This document shows positions 36,213-45,965 of a DNA stretch of 64,000 bases, in pieces. Position 1 is the stretch's first letter, and every line of letters starts with the position of its first letter. The notes under the pieces are model-generated. The model saw only the letters and a list, made by a program, of their open reading frames with translations. It had not been told where the DNA came from and searched no databases. The position numbers were made by a program, and so were the translations under genes. The DNA is from Anaerotignum propionicum DSM 1682 (GTDB taxonomy: Bacteria; Bacillota; Clostridia; Lachnospirales; Anaerotignaceae): positions 434,001 through 498,000 of the forward strand of contig NZ_CP014223.1 of NCBI RefSeq assembly GCF_001561955.1, in the 5' to 3' direction.

Positions 36213-37456
36213 TTCAGTTGGTGAAAGGCACTAAGGATATTTTTGCCGCAGAGGTATCTGCTTGGCAGGAAATCGAAAATAAAATGAGACGGCTTTGTCA
36301 TACCTTTGGTATTGGCGAAATCAGAACACCCATTATTGAATTTACAGAGCTTTTTGTGCGTGGTGTAGGTGAAACTACAGATATTGTGCAAAAGGAGATG
36401 TATACCTTTACAGATGACGGAGATCGTTCTTTAACGTTGCGTCCTGAGGGCACAGCGGGTGTTGCCCGTGCTTATATCGAGCATGGCATGCACAATCAAG
36501 CACAACCAACAAAACTGTATTATATTTCCCCTACCTTCCGTTGCGAAAATACGCAAGCGGGTCGTCAGCGTCAGTTTCACCAATTTGGTGTAGAAATGCT
36601 GGGTTCCTACAGTCCTGCTCAGGATGCAGAATCCATTTCGGTAGCTGCTGCTTTATTGGAGGAAATGGGTATTGAAGGTGTTGAGTTGCGGATGAACAGT
36701 TTGGGTTGCCCTGATTGCCGTAGCCGCTACAACAAAAAGTTACGGGATTTTATTGGGCAGAACTTGGATAAGCTTTGTCCTACTTGCAAGGAGCGTTTTG
36801 AAAAGAATCCTTTGCGGGTTTTGGATTGCAAAGAAGAAAGATGTAAAGAAATTATTGCAAACGCGCCCTCTGTTCTAGAATGTCTGGATGAGGAGTGCAC
36901 CGAACATTTCCAAAAGGTACAAGATATTTTGACAGAGATGGGCATTGCTTTTACCATTGACCCCAAAATAGTCCGTGGTTTAGACTACTACACCAGAACA
37001 GTGTTTGAATTTGTTTCTGATGGGCTTACCGTTTGCGGTGGTGGTCGTTATGATAATCTGATTGAAGAATGCGGCGGAAAACCTACGGGTGCCGTTGGGT
37101 TTGGTCTGGGGATTGAGCGGTTGGTTATGATTTTGGAAAAGCAGAAGGGTGAAATCACTGAAGTACCAAAGAGAGATGTATTTATCGGTTCCATGGGAGA
37201 AAAAGGTTTTTTAAAGGCACAGGGAATAGCCTTGGCTTTAAGAAAAAACGGAATTTCTGCGGATTGTGATACGGTAGAGAGAAGCGTCAAGGCACAGATG
37301 AAATATGCCAATAAGATTGGCGCTAGATATTCCCTGGTCATTGGTGACAGTGAGTTGGAAAATGGTGCAGTTGAATTGAAAGAGATGGAGACCGGTGAAA
37401 AAACTACAGTAACCCTTACAGAACTGTCTCATGTTTTGGCAGAGAAGTGCAAATAA
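36209..37456 (+). CDS. hisS: histidyl-tRNA synthetase
   Basis: A class II aminoacyl-tRNA synthetase of 415 residues. Motif 2 lies around YYISPTFRCENTQAGRQRQFHQFGVE near 110. The histidine-binding stretches are VRGLDYYTRTVFEF near 258 and CGGGRYDNLIEE near 280. Motif 3 is GFGLGIERL near 305. The anticodon-binding domain occupies the last 95 residues. The start at 36209 overlaps the hemZ stop and is six bases behind AAAGGAGG. It ends the rel operon, and a terminator follows at 37526. The common partner aspS is not next to it. Confidence 0.96.
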   Translation: MIQLVKGTKDIFAAEVSAWQEIENKMRRLCHTFGIGEIRTPIIEFTELFVRGVGETTDIVQKEMYTFTDDGDRSLTLRPEGTAGVARAYIEHGMHNQAQPTKLYYISPTFRCENTQAGRQRQFHQFGVEMLGSYSPAQDAESISVAAALLEEMGIEGVELRMNSLGCPDCRSRYNKKLRDFIGQNLDKLCPTCKERFEKNPLRVLDCKEERCKEIIANAPSVLECLDEECTEHFQKVQDILTEMGIAFTIDPKIVRGLDYYTRTVFEFVSDGLTVCGGGRYDNLIEECGGKPTGAVGFGLGIERLVMILEKQKGEITEVPKRDVFIGSMGEKGFLKAQGIALALRKNGISADCDTVERSVKAQMKYANKIGARYSLVIGDSELENGAVELKEMETGEKTTVTLTELSHVLAEKCK

Positions 37457-37525
37457 CATTGAAACAGGCTTTTATAAGAGGTTGTTTTATGGGTAAAAAA
37501 CAGTAGCAAAAACAGATATATAGAT

Positions 37526-37560
37526 AAAAAAGCGTCTCTTATTTCTTTGAGGCGCTTTTC
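37526..37560 (+). terminator. terminator after hisS
   Basis: AAAAGCGTCTC and GAGGCGCTTTT pair (one G-T) with a nine-base loop and a short T tail. Confidence 0.85.
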
Positions 37561-37652
37561 TATGTAATAATTATATGGTTGGTTATATTTGATTGAAATG
37601 CCTTGTATTTCTAATAGGAAAGTGTTAGCATAATATGATAAATGGCAGGACA

Positions 37653-37670
37653 TGTATCTGATTAGATACA
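37653..37670. promoter_or_regulatory. palindrome upstream of trkA
   Basis: TGTATCT-gatt-AGATACA is a perfect 7-bp inverted repeat 36 bases before the trkA start. It could be an operator; it is not U-tailed, so it is not a terminator. No c-di-AMP riboswitch is recognisable here. Confidence 0.4.
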
Positions 37671-37705
37671 AGAATTAGAATTGGTAATTTCAAGGAGGAA
37701 GTAAA

Positions 37706-39064
37706 TTGAAGATTGTAATTGTAGGGGATGGCAAGGTGGGTAGTACCATTGCCAATCAGCTTTCTCTAGAAGGACATGATGTGATTGTAATAGATAATAA
37801 TGCGGCGGTATTGACGAATTCGGGCAATACCATGGATATTTTTTGCATTGAAGGAAATGGTGCCACAGCGTCAGTTTTAAGGGAGGCTGGTATTCAGCAA
37901 ACAGATGTGTTGATTGCTGCTACCTCTGCGGACGAGGTGAACATGCTTTGTTGCCTTTTGGGCAAAAAGCTTGGGGCAAAAAATACCATTGCCCGTGTTC
38001 GTAATCCCGAGTATTTTCAGCAAATGAGTCTGATTAAAGAAGAATTGGGCTTAAGCATGGCAGTAAATCCTGAGTTGGCGGCAGCAACGGAAATTTCCAG
38101 ACTGCTTAGGTTTCCATCGGCAATTAAAATAGAACCTTTTGCTCGTGGCAAGGTTGAATTAGTAGAGTTAAAAATACCTGAGCATAGCCCATTAGATGGT
38201 ATGCCCCTTTGGGCAATTTATAAGGAATTTCAGGTTAAGATACTGATTTGCGCTGTTCAGCGTGAAGATCAGGTCATTATTCCCGGGGGAGAGTTTGTAT
38301 TAAAGGCAGGAGATAAAATTAATATTACCGCTTCTCATTTAGAAATAGCCAACTTTTTCCGTGCCATTGGTGTTTTCCGTACTGGCGTCAAATCCGTTAT
38401 GATCATTGGTGGCGGGAGAATAGCATACTATTTGGCTAAGGAATTAAGTTCAATCCATGTAAAGGTAAAGATTATCGAAAGAGATTTGAAACGCTGTGAA
38501 TATCTTTGTGAGGTTTTGCCGGAATCTGTTATCATTCACGGTGATGGTACAGAAAAGGAGTTATTGCATGAAGAGGGATTAGAAAAAACCGATGCATTTG
38601 TAACTTTAACGGGGATGGATGAAGAGAATATTATTGTTGCTTTATATGCAAAAGAAAAAAAGGTTTCCAAAGTTATTGCAAAGGTAAATAAAATTTCATT
38701 TTATGAAATCATGGACAGCTTAAATATAGATAGCTTTATTTCGCCTAAGACAATTGCTGCACAAAATATAGTGAGATATGTACGTGCTATGAAGAATTCA
38801 ATGAGGGACAATAACGTTGTAACCTTGCATACCATGATAAACGATCAAGTTGAAGCGGTTGAGTTTAAGGTACGAGAGGATTCTGCCATTGTCGGAATTC
38901 CTTTGAAAAATTTCAAAAGAAGAGATGGACTTATTGTTGCTGCAATCATTCGTGGTTCACAAATTATCATCCCCAACGGAAGTGATATGATTGAGAAAGG
39001 TGATAATGTTGTTGTTGTTACAACAAAAAGGCACCTCTCTGATTTAAATGAAATTAAAAAATAA
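37706..39064 (+). CDS. trkA: potassium uptake regulator TrkA
   Basis: TrkA is the peripheral NAD-binding gate of the Trk/Ktr potassium channel. The 452-residue protein has two RCK units. Unit 1 has a Rossmann motif VGDGKVGSTIANQL near residue 6 and a TrkA-C domain (about 135-220). Unit 2 has MIIGGGRIAYYLAKEL near 232 and a second TrkA-C (about 370-450). The start is TTG behind AAGGAGGAAG. The membrane partner trkH begins 14 bases downstream. Confidence 0.94.
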   Translation: MKIVIVGDGKVGSTIANQLSLEGHDVIVIDNNAAVLTNSGNTMDIFCIEGNGATASVLREAGIQQTDVLIAATSADEVNMLCCLLGKKLGAKNTIARVRNPEYFQQMSLIKEELGLSMAVNPELAAATEISRLLRFPSAIKIEPFARGKVELVELKIPEHSPLDGMPLWAIYKEFQVKILICAVQREDQVIIPGGEFVLKAGDKINITASHLEIANFFRAIGVFRTGVKSVMIIGGGRIAYYLAKELSSIHVKVKIIERDLKRCEYLCEVLPESVIIHGDGTEKELLHEEGLEKTDAFVTLTGMDEENIIVALYAKEKKVSKVIAKVNKISFYEIMDSLNIDSFISPKTIAAQNIVRYVRAMKNSMRDNNVVTLHTMINDQVEAVEFKVREDSAIVGIPLKNFKRRDGLIVAAIIRGSQIIIPNGSDMIEKGDNVVVVTTKRHLSDLNEIKK

Positions 39065-39078
39065 AACGGAGAATAGGT

Positions 39079-40530
39079 ATGAATTATCATATGATGGCCT
39101 ATATATTAGGCAATATCTTGAGGGTTGAGGGTTTATTTTTATGTGCTCCTGCATTGATTGCCATATTTTATGGTGAAAGAAAAGCTCTGATTGCTTTTCT
39201 TCTTACCATTGGCATTGCATTGTTCGTTGGTACAATTTTTGTTAAAGCAGAACCCAAGGACAAGAGAATTTATGGGCGGGAAGGTTTTGTGATTGTTGCC
39301 CTTGCATGGATTATAATGTCTATTTTCGGAGCGATGCCTTTTTATTTTAGCGGTGCTATTGATGGCGTTGTAAATTGTTTTTTTGAAACAGTATCAGGGT
39401 TTACAACAACCGGAGCATCCATATTAACTGATATTGAAAGCTTGCCCATGAGTATTTTATTCTGGAGAAGCTTTACCCACTGGATTGGGGGTATGGGAAT
39501 TCTGGTTTTTATGCTGGCTATTATGCCAGCGGTAGATGAGCGTTCCATGCATTTAATGCGTGCGGAAGCACCGGGGCCGGTGGTAAGTAAGCTGGTGCCT
39601 AAGGTGAAGGCTACGGCAAAGCTCTTATATGGTATTTATATTGTGTTGACACTAGTACAGATTACATTATTGTTTGCAGGGGGAATGCCACTGTTTGACA
39701 GCATTGTAAATTCATTTTCAACGGCGGGAACCGGTGGCTTTTCTATAAGAAATGCTAGCATTGCAGCATATAATAGGCCTTATTTTGAGTATATCATTAC
39801 GATATTTATGTTTTTGTTTAGCGTAAATTTCAACTTATATCACCTGCTTTTAATTAAAGACACACGAAATGTCTTTAAAAACGAGGAGCTAAAATATTAT
39901 CTATTCATTATTTTAGGTTCCATAGGAGTTATAACAGTAAATATTCTAAGCTTATATCCAACCGTAGAAAGTGCTTTTCGTCATGCAGCTTTCCAAGTTT
40001 TATCCATTATCAGCACAACAGGGTTTGCAACGGCGAATTATGATTTGTGGCCGGAGCTTTCCAAATCTCTGCTTATGATTTTAATTATTGTTGGCGCATG
40101 TGGTGGCTCCACCGGCGGTGGAATTAAAGTTTCCCGTTTAATTATTTTACTTAAGATGGCAGGGCGGGAAATACGCCATATTGTTCATCCAAGGTCAATT
40201 AATATCATCAAATTAGATGATCATAAGGTGGATGAGGAAATTGTGCGGGGAGTAACAGGATTTATTATTGTTTATTTGTTTATAACGCTTGGTTCATTTT
40301 TGTTGATTTCCTTAAATAATTATGACTTTACAACTTCCATTACTTCGGTGTTAACCTGTGTGGGCAACGTAGGTCCGGGTCTGGCTATGGTAGGCCCCAT
40401 TGAGAATTACAACTTCTTTTCGGATTTTTCCAAGCTTGTGCTTTGTCTTGATATGTTGTTGGGCAGATTGGAGATTTTTCCGATTATTATGCTATTTGCG
40501 CCATCGCTTTGGCGAAGAAGCTATATGTAA
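39079..40530 (+). CDS. trkH: potassium uptake membrane protein TrkH
   Basis: The 483-residue channel subunit has about ten membrane helices arranged in four pore repeats. Selectivity-filter-like segments are visible: TVSGFTTTGAS near 107, NSFSTAGTGGFS near 215, IISTTGFATANY near 312 and a final TCVGNVGPGL near 430. Together with TrkA it takes up potassium (or sodium-coupled potassium). ATG behind GGAGAATAGGT. The operon ends at the adjacent terminator. Confidence 0.94.
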   Translation: MNYHMMAYILGNILRVEGLFLCAPALIAIFYGERKALIAFLLTIGIALFVGTIFVKAEPKDKRIYGREGFVIVALAWIIMSIFGAMPFYFSGAIDGVVNCFFETVSGFTTTGASILTDIESLPMSILFWRSFTHWIGGMGILVFMLAIMPAVDERSMHLMRAEAPGPVVSKLVPKVKATAKLLYGIYIVLTLVQITLLFAGGMPLFDSIVNSFSTAGTGGFSIRNASIAAYNRPYFEYIITIFMFLFSVNFNLYHLLLIKDTRNVFKNEELKYYLFIILGSIGVITVNILSLYPTVESAFRHAAFQVLSIISTTGFATANYDLWPELSKSLLMILIIVGACGGSTGGGIKVSRLIILLKMAGREIRHIVHPRSINIIKLDDHKVDEEIVRGVTGFIIVYLFITLGSFLLISLNNYDFTTSITSVLTCVGNVGPGLAMVGPIENYNFFSDFSKLVLCLDMLLGRLEIFPIIMLFAPSLWRRSYM

Positions 40531-40540
40531 TGTGTGATGT

Positions 40541-40576
40541 AAAAAGAAAAGCAGCCATCAGGCTGCTTTTCTTTTT
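40541..40576 (+). terminator. terminator of trkA-trkH
   Basis: AAAAGCAGCC-atca-GGCTGCTTTT forms a 10-bp stem with A and T flanks. Confidence 0.92.
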
Positions 40577-40707
40577 AAGGGGTGTGTGTTATCTATATAA
40601 ACCGATTAAGGGTAGCTAGCCTTTTTAGAAGTCAGATTATTAGCTAAATAATTTTATGCTTATTCGCTCTAAAGGCAACTTATCAATTCTTTGGAAGGGG
40701 CCCTCGG

Positions 40708-40823
40708 CTGCTCGGGGAAGCAACCGTGGGCAGAAGTAAAAGGGGGCGTCCTTTTCACTTCTCCTAAAGTTTACAATATAAATGTGTATAATTTATGAAT
40801 GGAACCTTAAGCTACGCTTAAGG
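40708..40823. other. GC-rich structured intergenic segment
   Basis: The 470-base gap after trkH has no gene but unusual structure. One hairpin is CTGC-CGG/CCG-GCAG (40708-40733) and an adjoining one is AGAAGT-AAAGG/CCTTT-ACTTCT (40732-40762). A third is CCTTAAGC-tac-GCTTAAGG (40805-40823). The 40695-40760 stretch is far more GC-rich than its AT-rich surroundings. No U-tract follows any of these. It could be a non-coding RNA, a repeat-element remnant or chance. Confidence 0.4.
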
Positions 40824-41046
40824 AATTTTAAAAATATCTATAGAAAAACAATATTTTAATGAATAATAGAAGTTTAATATTTCAAAATGAGATATTTTAA
40901 TTGAATTGTTCAAAGGCAATGTTTGCAGAATATTATGTATTGTTGTTACACTAGTTTTTCAGAAAAATACGTTTATATAGTTGTTTTTCACAGTTTATGA
41001 TATACTGATGAGCAAGGGGCGAACTTCAGTAGAAAGGAAAGATGAC

Positions 41047-41265
41047 ATGAAAGATTCTGAAGAAAACAAAAAAACTACATTAAAAACAGAATTTATTTTC
41101 CAGATCGGCTTCATTGTATTTGTACTGCTAGGGGCATTTATGAAAGAGATATCTTGGGTTTTTTGGATATTTGCATGCATTTGCGCTTTGTGCTGGGTGG
41201 TTTTTGTACAAAAGGAAAAAGTCAAGGAGGAGAAAGAAAAAAAGGCAGAGAAAGAAGCGCCTTGA
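41047..41265 (+). CDS. small membrane protein, 72 residues
   Basis: From ATG 41047 behind GAAAGGAAAG the peptide has a polar N-terminus (about 14 residues), two predicted membrane helices (IGFIVFVLLGAFM about 18-33 and WVFWIFACICALCWVVFV about 36-54) and a charged tail rich in Lys and Glu. The family is unknown to me. The open frame continues further upstream but without a ribosome site. A promoter-like TATACT (41001-41006) precedes it, and it stands just before the lepA promoter. Confidence 0.6.
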   Translation: MKDSEENKKTTLKTEFIFQIGFIVFVLLGAFMKEISWVFWIFACICALCWVVFVQKEKVKEEKEKKAEKEAP

Positions 41266-41280
41266 ATTCCTCGAATTTCT

Positions 41281-41310
41281 TTGACTTAACAGTCTTTTAT
41301 ATGATATAAT
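41281..41310 (+). promoter_or_regulatory. promoter of lepA
   Basis: TTGACT (41281-41286) and TATAAT (41305-41310) are 18 bases apart, the best sigma-A match in this region. The predicted leader is about 165 nt. Confidence 0.75.
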
Positions 41311-41440
41311 CGGTAGGATTTTAACGGAAAAATAGAGGAGTTTTGTGTAATTTATTAATTTGTTGATGAGAAAATTTTTGGAACTCAGAACCTTTAGGTT
41401 CTTTACAAAAAAGTTTTAGGAAAATTTTCTACCGGCGATT
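41308..41440 (+). promoter_or_regulatory. nested palindrome in the lepA leader
   Basis: Three nested pairings exist. The inner one is AGAACCT-tt-AGGTTCT (41387-41402). The middle one is AGAAAATTTT (41369-41378) with AAAATTTTCT (41421-41430). The outer one is AATCG-GTAG (41308-41316) with CTACCGGCGATT (41429-41440), imperfect. The structure ends 27 bases before the lepA ribosome site. It is not followed by a U-tract and matches no named riboswitch. Confidence 0.5.
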
Positions 41441-41481
41441 ATTTTTTCTGTATGTAAATTTACAATTTAGGAGGGAAATTC

Positions 41482-43293
41482 ATGTCCGACAGACAAAAGA
41501 ATATCCGAAATTTTTGTATCGTGGCACATATTGACCATGGTAAATCAACTTTGGCGGACAGACTGATTCAGAAAACAGGCCTGCTTACTGACAGAGAAAT
41601 GCAGGAACAGGTTTTGGATAATATGGATTTGGAAAGAGAAAGAGGCATTACCATTAAATCTCAGGCGGTGCGTCTTGTTTATCGTGGAAGCGATGGAGAA
41701 GAATATGAATTTAACTTAATTGATACACCGGGACATGTTGACTTTAACTATGAGGTTTCCAGAAGCTTAGCGGCTTGCGAAGGTGCTATTTTAATTGTGG
41801 ATGCCGCACAGGGCATTGAAGCCCAAACATTGGCAAATGTATATTTGGCATTGGATAACAATTTGGAGATACTGCCTGTTATCAATAAGATAGATTTGCC
41901 CAGTGCAAACCCTGCTTGGGCAAAACAAGAAATTGAGGACATCATCGGTATCCCTGCTCTGGATGCCCCTGAAATTTCTGCAAAAAACGGAATAAATATT
42001 GAAACTGTTTTGGAACGTGTTATTACTGATATCCCTGCGCCAAGTGGAGACCCAGAAGCACCTTTAAAGGCGTTGATTTTTGACTCGGTTTACGATCAAT
42101 ACAGAGGTGTTATTGTTTTAATGCGTGTGTTTGACGGGTCTGTACGAAAGGGAAGCAAAGTTCGTATGATGGCGACAGGCAAGGAGTTTGATGTTATCGA
42201 GGTTGGTATTTTTGGTCCGGGACGATATATTCCAACAGAAGAGCTGAAAGCGGGTATGGTAGGTTATTTTACTGCCAGCATTAAAAACGTTGCGGATACT
42301 CGCGTGGGCGATACCGTTACAGATGCAAGGTGTCCTACGTCAGAGGCATTGCATGGCTATAAAAAAGTGAATCCCATGGTATATTGCGGTGTTTTCCCTG
42401 TGGATGGTGCAAAATACCCTGATTTAAGAGATGCCTTGGAAAAATTGCAACTAAACGATGCAGCGTTATTTTTTGAGCCTGAAACCTCTATTGCTTTAGG
42501 TTTTGGTTATCGTTGTGGCTTTTTGGGATTGCTGCATTTGGAAATTGTTCAGGAAAGATTGGAAAGAGAGTATAATCTGGACTTGGTAACAACAGCGCCC
42601 AGCGTTATTTATAAGGTGTACCTTACAGATGGGACAAGCTTTGACCTCTCCAACCCCAGCAATATGCCAGATCCAGCACGTATCGCGAAAATGGAGGAGC
42701 CCATTGTAAAGGCAGAAATTATGCTGCCAAAGGATTATATAGGGGCGATTATGGAGCTTTGTCAGCAAAGACGTGGCGAATATATCAGTATGGAATATTT
42801 GGACGACACCAGAGCCACACTGACCTATGAAATGCCTTTGAATGAGATTATTTATGATTTCTTTGATGTTTTAAAATCCAGAAGCCGTGGCTATGCTTCT
42901 TTTGATTATTCATTGATTGGATATCGAGAAAGTGAATTGGTAAAGTTGGATATTATGGTAAACAGAGAAGCGGTGGATGCCCTTTCTTTCATTGTGCATA
43001 AAGATTCTGCTGTGGATCGAGGCAGAAGAATGTGCGAAAAGCTGAAAAAGGAAATTCCCAGACATCAGTTTGAAATTCCCATTCAGGCGGCAATCGGCAG
43101 TAAGATTATTGCCAGAGAAACCATTAGTGCTTTACGTAAGGATGTTTTGGCAAAATGCTATGGTGGTGATATCAGTCGTAAGAAAAAGCTGCTGGAGAAG
43201 CAGAAAGAGGGAAAAAAGCGTATGCGTCAGATTGGCAGCGTAGAAGTACCTCAGCAGGCGTTTATGAGTGTATTAAAACTGGAAGAAGAATAA
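41482..43293 (+). CDS. lepA: elongation factor 4 (LepA)
   Basis: A ribosome-dependent GTPase of 603 residues that acts in translation under stress and in initiation or assembly. G1 AHIDHGKST is near residue 14, the switch I region has RGITIKSQ near 54, G3 DTPGHVDF near 82 and G4 NKIDLP near 136. The specific C-terminal domain, LepA_C, is complete, with [32 protein letters not shown]-type ending. ATG is behind AGGAGGGAAATTC. It is alone in its operon; the common neighbour hemW is not here. Confidence 0.97.
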   Translation: MSDRQKNIRNFCIVAHIDHGKSTLADRLIQKTGLLTDREMQEQVLDNMDLERERGITIKSQAVRLVYRGSDGEEYEFNLIDTPGHVDFNYEVSRSLAACEGAILIVDAAQGIEAQTLANVYLALDNNLEILPVINKIDLPSANPAWAKQEIEDIIGIPALDAPEISAKNGINIETVLERVITDIPAPSGDPEAPLKALIFDSVYDQYRGVIVLMRVFDGSVRKGSKVRMMATGKEFDVIEVGIFGPGRYIPTEELKAGMVGYFTASIKNVADTRVGDTVTDARCPTSEALHGYKKVNPMVYCGVFPVDGAKYPDLRDALEKLQLNDAALFFEPETSIALGFGYRCGFLGLLHLEIVQERLEREYNLDLVTTAPSVIYKVYLTDGTSFDLSNPSNMPDPARIAKMEEPIVKAEIMLPKDYIGAIMELCQQRRGEYISMEYLDDTRATLTYEMPLNEIIYDFFDVLKSRSRGYASFDYSLIGYRESELVKLDIMVNREAVDALSFIVHKDSAVDRGRRMCEKLKKEIPRHQFEIPIQAAIGSKIIARETISALRKDVLAKCYGGDISRKKKLLEKQKEGKKRMRQIGSVEVPQQAFMSVLKLEEE

Positions 43294-43307
43294 TATTGCT
43301 AACACAT

Positions 43308-43347
43308 AGAGGTGTCATTGCAGATTGCAATGGTGCCTCTTTTTTTG
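43308..43347 (+). terminator. terminator of lepA
   Basis: AGAGG-G-CATTGCA pairs with TGCAATG-CCTCT and is followed by seven T residues. Bases 43348-43598 after it hold no gene or clear signal. Confidence 0.9.
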
Positions 43348-43598
43348 GTCACCTTGGCAAGCTATGATTATGAAAAATAATATGAAGGTTGCTTTTTTCT
43401 ATAAGAAAGAACTATTTGTTTTAGTCTAAGAAGGAAGTTTGGTATTAGGGATGGGCTGATGCAATGGGGGTTTCGTTTCTATAAAAGATAGTTTTTTTAT
43501 TTCAATTATAAACTTATGTTGTAGCAGTTCTTACTTAAAGCTAATGACACACTGCAAAATTCTGACCTTTTACAAATAAGACAAGGCTGATTTTTGGC

Positions 43599-43637
43599 AA
43601 ATTTATAGACCCGAATCAAATCCGGGTCTATAAATTT
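43599..43637. terminator. 15-bp perfect hairpin downstream of spo0A
   Basis: AAATTTATAGACCCG (43599-43613) and CGGGTCTATAAATTT (43623-43637) are perfectly complementary with a nine-base loop, 41 bases after the spo0A stop. It probably ends or stabilises the spo0A transcript, although no long U-run follows on the minus strand. Confidence 0.6.
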
Positions 43638-43678
43638 CAATATATTTGGGGATAAAATGATAAAAGGAGTTTTATGAT

Positions 43679-44470
43679 TTAACCGGCTTTTTGCTCTAGG
43701 CGCAATCTGTCGGCAATCAACGCAATGAATTCGCTGTTCGTAGGCTTGCCTTTATGGTTGTTTACGGTATAACCAAAAAGGGCATCAATGGCATCAACTT
43801 TACCTCGGTTCCAAGCCACTTCTATAGCATGGCGAATCGCACGCTCTACACGGGAAGGTGTAGTGTTGCACTTCTTTGCAATAGAAGGATACAGCTCTTT
43901 TGTAATGTAATTTAATACATCCATATCGTTTACGCTCATAATTATGGCTTCTCTCATATAATGATAGCCACGGATATGAGCAGGAACACCAATTTCGTGG
44001 AGAATGTTCGTTACCTTTGTTTCCAAATCATAGGCTAAAGTTGGTTGTGTTTGACTAAAGGAGGGGATTCCGCTTTTAATCATGGGTCTTTCTTGCAACA
44101 GCTGTCTGATGCGCTGTGTTAATGCATCCATATCAAAGGGTTTTACCATATAGTAAGAAACACCCAAATCCATAGCTTTTTGAACCACCTTGTCCTGAGA
44201 CAAAGCTGAAAGAATGATTGTAACAGGCTGATGTATATCGCTGTTTTTTTGCAGTCTTTCCAGAACGCCGATTCCATCCAGACGAGGCATGATACCGTCG
44301 ATAATTGCAACATCTGGTTCTGTATCTCTGATTTTGTTCATGGCGTCTATGCCATCCACGGCAACTGCGACAACAGTCATGTCATCCTGTTTACTCAGAT
44401 GATTTGCGATTAAATCACAAAAATCCTTATTATCATCGGCTAACAGCACTTTTATTTTATTTTGATTCAA
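43679..44470 (-). CDS. spo0A: sporulation master regulator Spo0A
   Basis: From TTG 44470 (behind GGAGGGATCATT) the protein has 263 residues, close to the usual 267. The receiver domain (about 4-125) has the phosphorylated Asp in [13 protein letters not shown] near 56 and Lys in MVKPFD near 108. The DNA-binding domain (about 150-263) has the Spo0A helix-turn-helix ([20 protein letters not shown]) and [18 protein letters not shown]. An upstream in-frame extension of 36 residues lacks a ribosome site. The usual neighbour spoIVB is absent. It indicates a spore former, as phosphorylated Spo0A starts sporulation. Confidence 0.96.
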   Translation of the reverse strand: MNQNKIKVLLADDNKDFCDLIANHLSKQDDMTVVAVAVDGIDAMNKIRDTEPDVAIIDGIMPRLDGIGVLERLQKNSDIHQPVTIILSALSQDKVVQKAMDLGVSYYMVKPFDMDALTQRIRQLLQERPMIKSGIPSFSQTQPTLAYDLETKVTNILHEIGVPAHIRGYHYMREAIIMSVNDMDVLNYITKELYPSIAKKCNTTPSRVERAIRHAIEVAWNRGKVDAIDALFGYTVNNHKGKPTNSEFIALIADRLRLEQKAG

Positions 44471-44531
44471 AATGATCCCTCCGATTGTTGTTTGATGAAT
44501 GAATATGCAAATATTACTTGCTTTTGGAATG

Positions 44532-44560
44532 ATTATAGTACAGGAATATTCTGGTGACAA
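44532..44560 (-). promoter_or_regulatory. promoter of spo0A
   Basis: On the minus strand TTGTCA (44555-44560) and TATAAT (44532-44537) have a 17-base spacer, about 60 bases before the TTG start. One-mismatch 0A-box-like sequences (TGTCGAG near 44733, AGTCGAA near 44899) lie further upstream. Confidence 0.6.
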
Positions 44561-44578
44561 GGTGTTTTCGCCAGACAA

Positions 44579-45023
44579 ATTCAGACCGAAAATTTAACAA
44601 TATTGTAAAAAATCCCACTGTTTGCACTGGGGAATATTGCCCGTGTTGATTTCTGGGGATTCGTGGCATTGGGAAATAGAGGAAATGAAGAAAAAAGACA
44701 AGTTTTGTGGTTGAAAATGGTATATTTTTCTTGTCGAGTTTTTCATTTTCTTTAATAAAATATGCCCAATGATTAACTTTCTATAAAAAGTATGACATTA
44801 TGTTAAAAATATTATTGCTTCGTCAATATTCAAAATGATAAATAATTAACTGAATCGTAATATATCAAATCCTTTTTTTAAGAAAAAAAGATACAAAAAG
44901 TCGAAAAATTATGAAACTTGATGAATCCTGTGGAATGTTTATGCAAAAGCACATAAATTGAAAAATAAAGCATTTAAAGCTTCGAACTTGCGGGTTTGGG
45001 GTGAAAATAGCACCCGTTCAAAT
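44579..45023. other. AT-rich intergenic region between rsmA and spo0A
   Basis: No supported gene lies in these roughly 445 bases, which are strongly AT-rich from 44700 onward. Possible Spo0A-box variants are mentioned with the spo0A promoter. No small RNA or riboswitch is recognised. Confidence 0.4.
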
Positions 45024-45064
45024 AAAGAAAAGGACTAGAGAAAAGACAAAAGTCGTTTCCCTAG
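45024..45064 (-). terminator. terminator of rsmA
   Basis: On the minus strand CTAG-AAA-GAC pairs with GTC-TTT-CTAG around a TTTT loop, followed by TCCTTTTCTTT. Confidence 0.6.
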
Positions 45065-45078
45065 CCGCTTCAACGAAA

Positions 45079-45954
45079 TTAATGATGGAGTTTATCAAAG
45101 ATTGCATCTGTTAAAATTGCAAAGTCCTGAATACGCAGAGCTTCTCCACGAATACGCTCGTCCCAGCCCAAAGAAGTAATGATTGCGGTAAGTTCTTCTT
45201 TGGAAAGATTTAAATCCCCTTGATTGTTCAAACTATTTAGCAGTGTTTTCCTGCGCTGACCAAAGGCACATTTCACCAAGTGGAAAAACAGATTCTCATC
45301 TTTGGTGATCACCTTGCGCTGTGGAAGTACCTTAAGGGTAATTACCGCAGAGGCAACCTTTGGGCGGGGCATGAAGCAAGAAGGCTGAACAATCATATCT
45401 AAGTTTGCGTCGCAATAATATTGCACTGCAATGGACAAGGCGCCATATTCCTTTTCCTTGGGGCCTGCTTGCATGCGTTCTGCCACTTCTTTTTGCACCA
45501 TGACCGTAATGGAATCAATATGCCGCTTTTTTTCCAGCAAGTCCATTATAATTGGGGTGGTGATGTAATAGGGAAGGTTAGCAACCACCTTTATAGGCTT
45601 GCCGTTATTTTTTTCAGCGATAATTGCATCAATATCTGTTTTCAAAATATCCTGATTTAAAATTTCCACATTGTCATAGCCCGTTAGGGTTTGCTTTAAA
45701 ATGGGAATCAGCGTTCTGTCTATTTCCACCGCAACCACTTCTCTTGCATTTTCTGCCAGAACTTGAGTGAGAGAACCGATGCCCGGACCGATTTCTAACA
45801 CACAATCCTCTTTGGTGATGTCTGCACATTCGGAAATATTATCTAAAATATTTGAATCAATAAGAAAATTTTGCCCGAAATTCTTCTTGAAAGTAAAATG
45901 ATTCTCCTCAATAATCTGTTTTGTTTTTGAAGGGGTTGATATTCGTTCTGTCAT
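45079..45954 (-). CDS. rsmA: 16S rRNA dimethyladenosine transferase (RsmA/KsgA)
   Basis: RsmA dimethylates A1518 and A1519 of 16S rRNA during 30S assembly. The 291-residue protein has FGQNFLIDSNILDNI near 27, the SAM-binding VLEIGPGIGSLTQ near 53 and the catalytic NLPYYITTPI (NLPY motif) near 125. The C-terminal helical domain ends the protein. The ATG follows GGAGGCAAAC. It begins 11 bases after the COG2426 gene, so they share a transcript. Confidence 0.96.
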   Translation of the reverse strand: MTERISTPSKTKQIIEENHFTFKKNFGQNFLIDSNILDNISECADITKEDCVLEIGPGIGSLTQVLAENAREVVAVEIDRTLIPILKQTLTGYDNVEILNQDILKTDIDAIIAEKNNGKPIKVVANLPYYITTPIIMDLLEKKRHIDSITVMVQKEVAERMQAGPKEKEYGALSIAVQYYCDANLDMIVQPSCFMPRPKVASAVITLKVLPQRKVITKDENLFFHLVKCAFGQRRKTLLNSLNNQGDLNLSKEELTAIITSLGWDERIRGEALRIQDFAILTDAIFDKLHH

Positions 45955-45965
45955 GTTTGCCTCCT

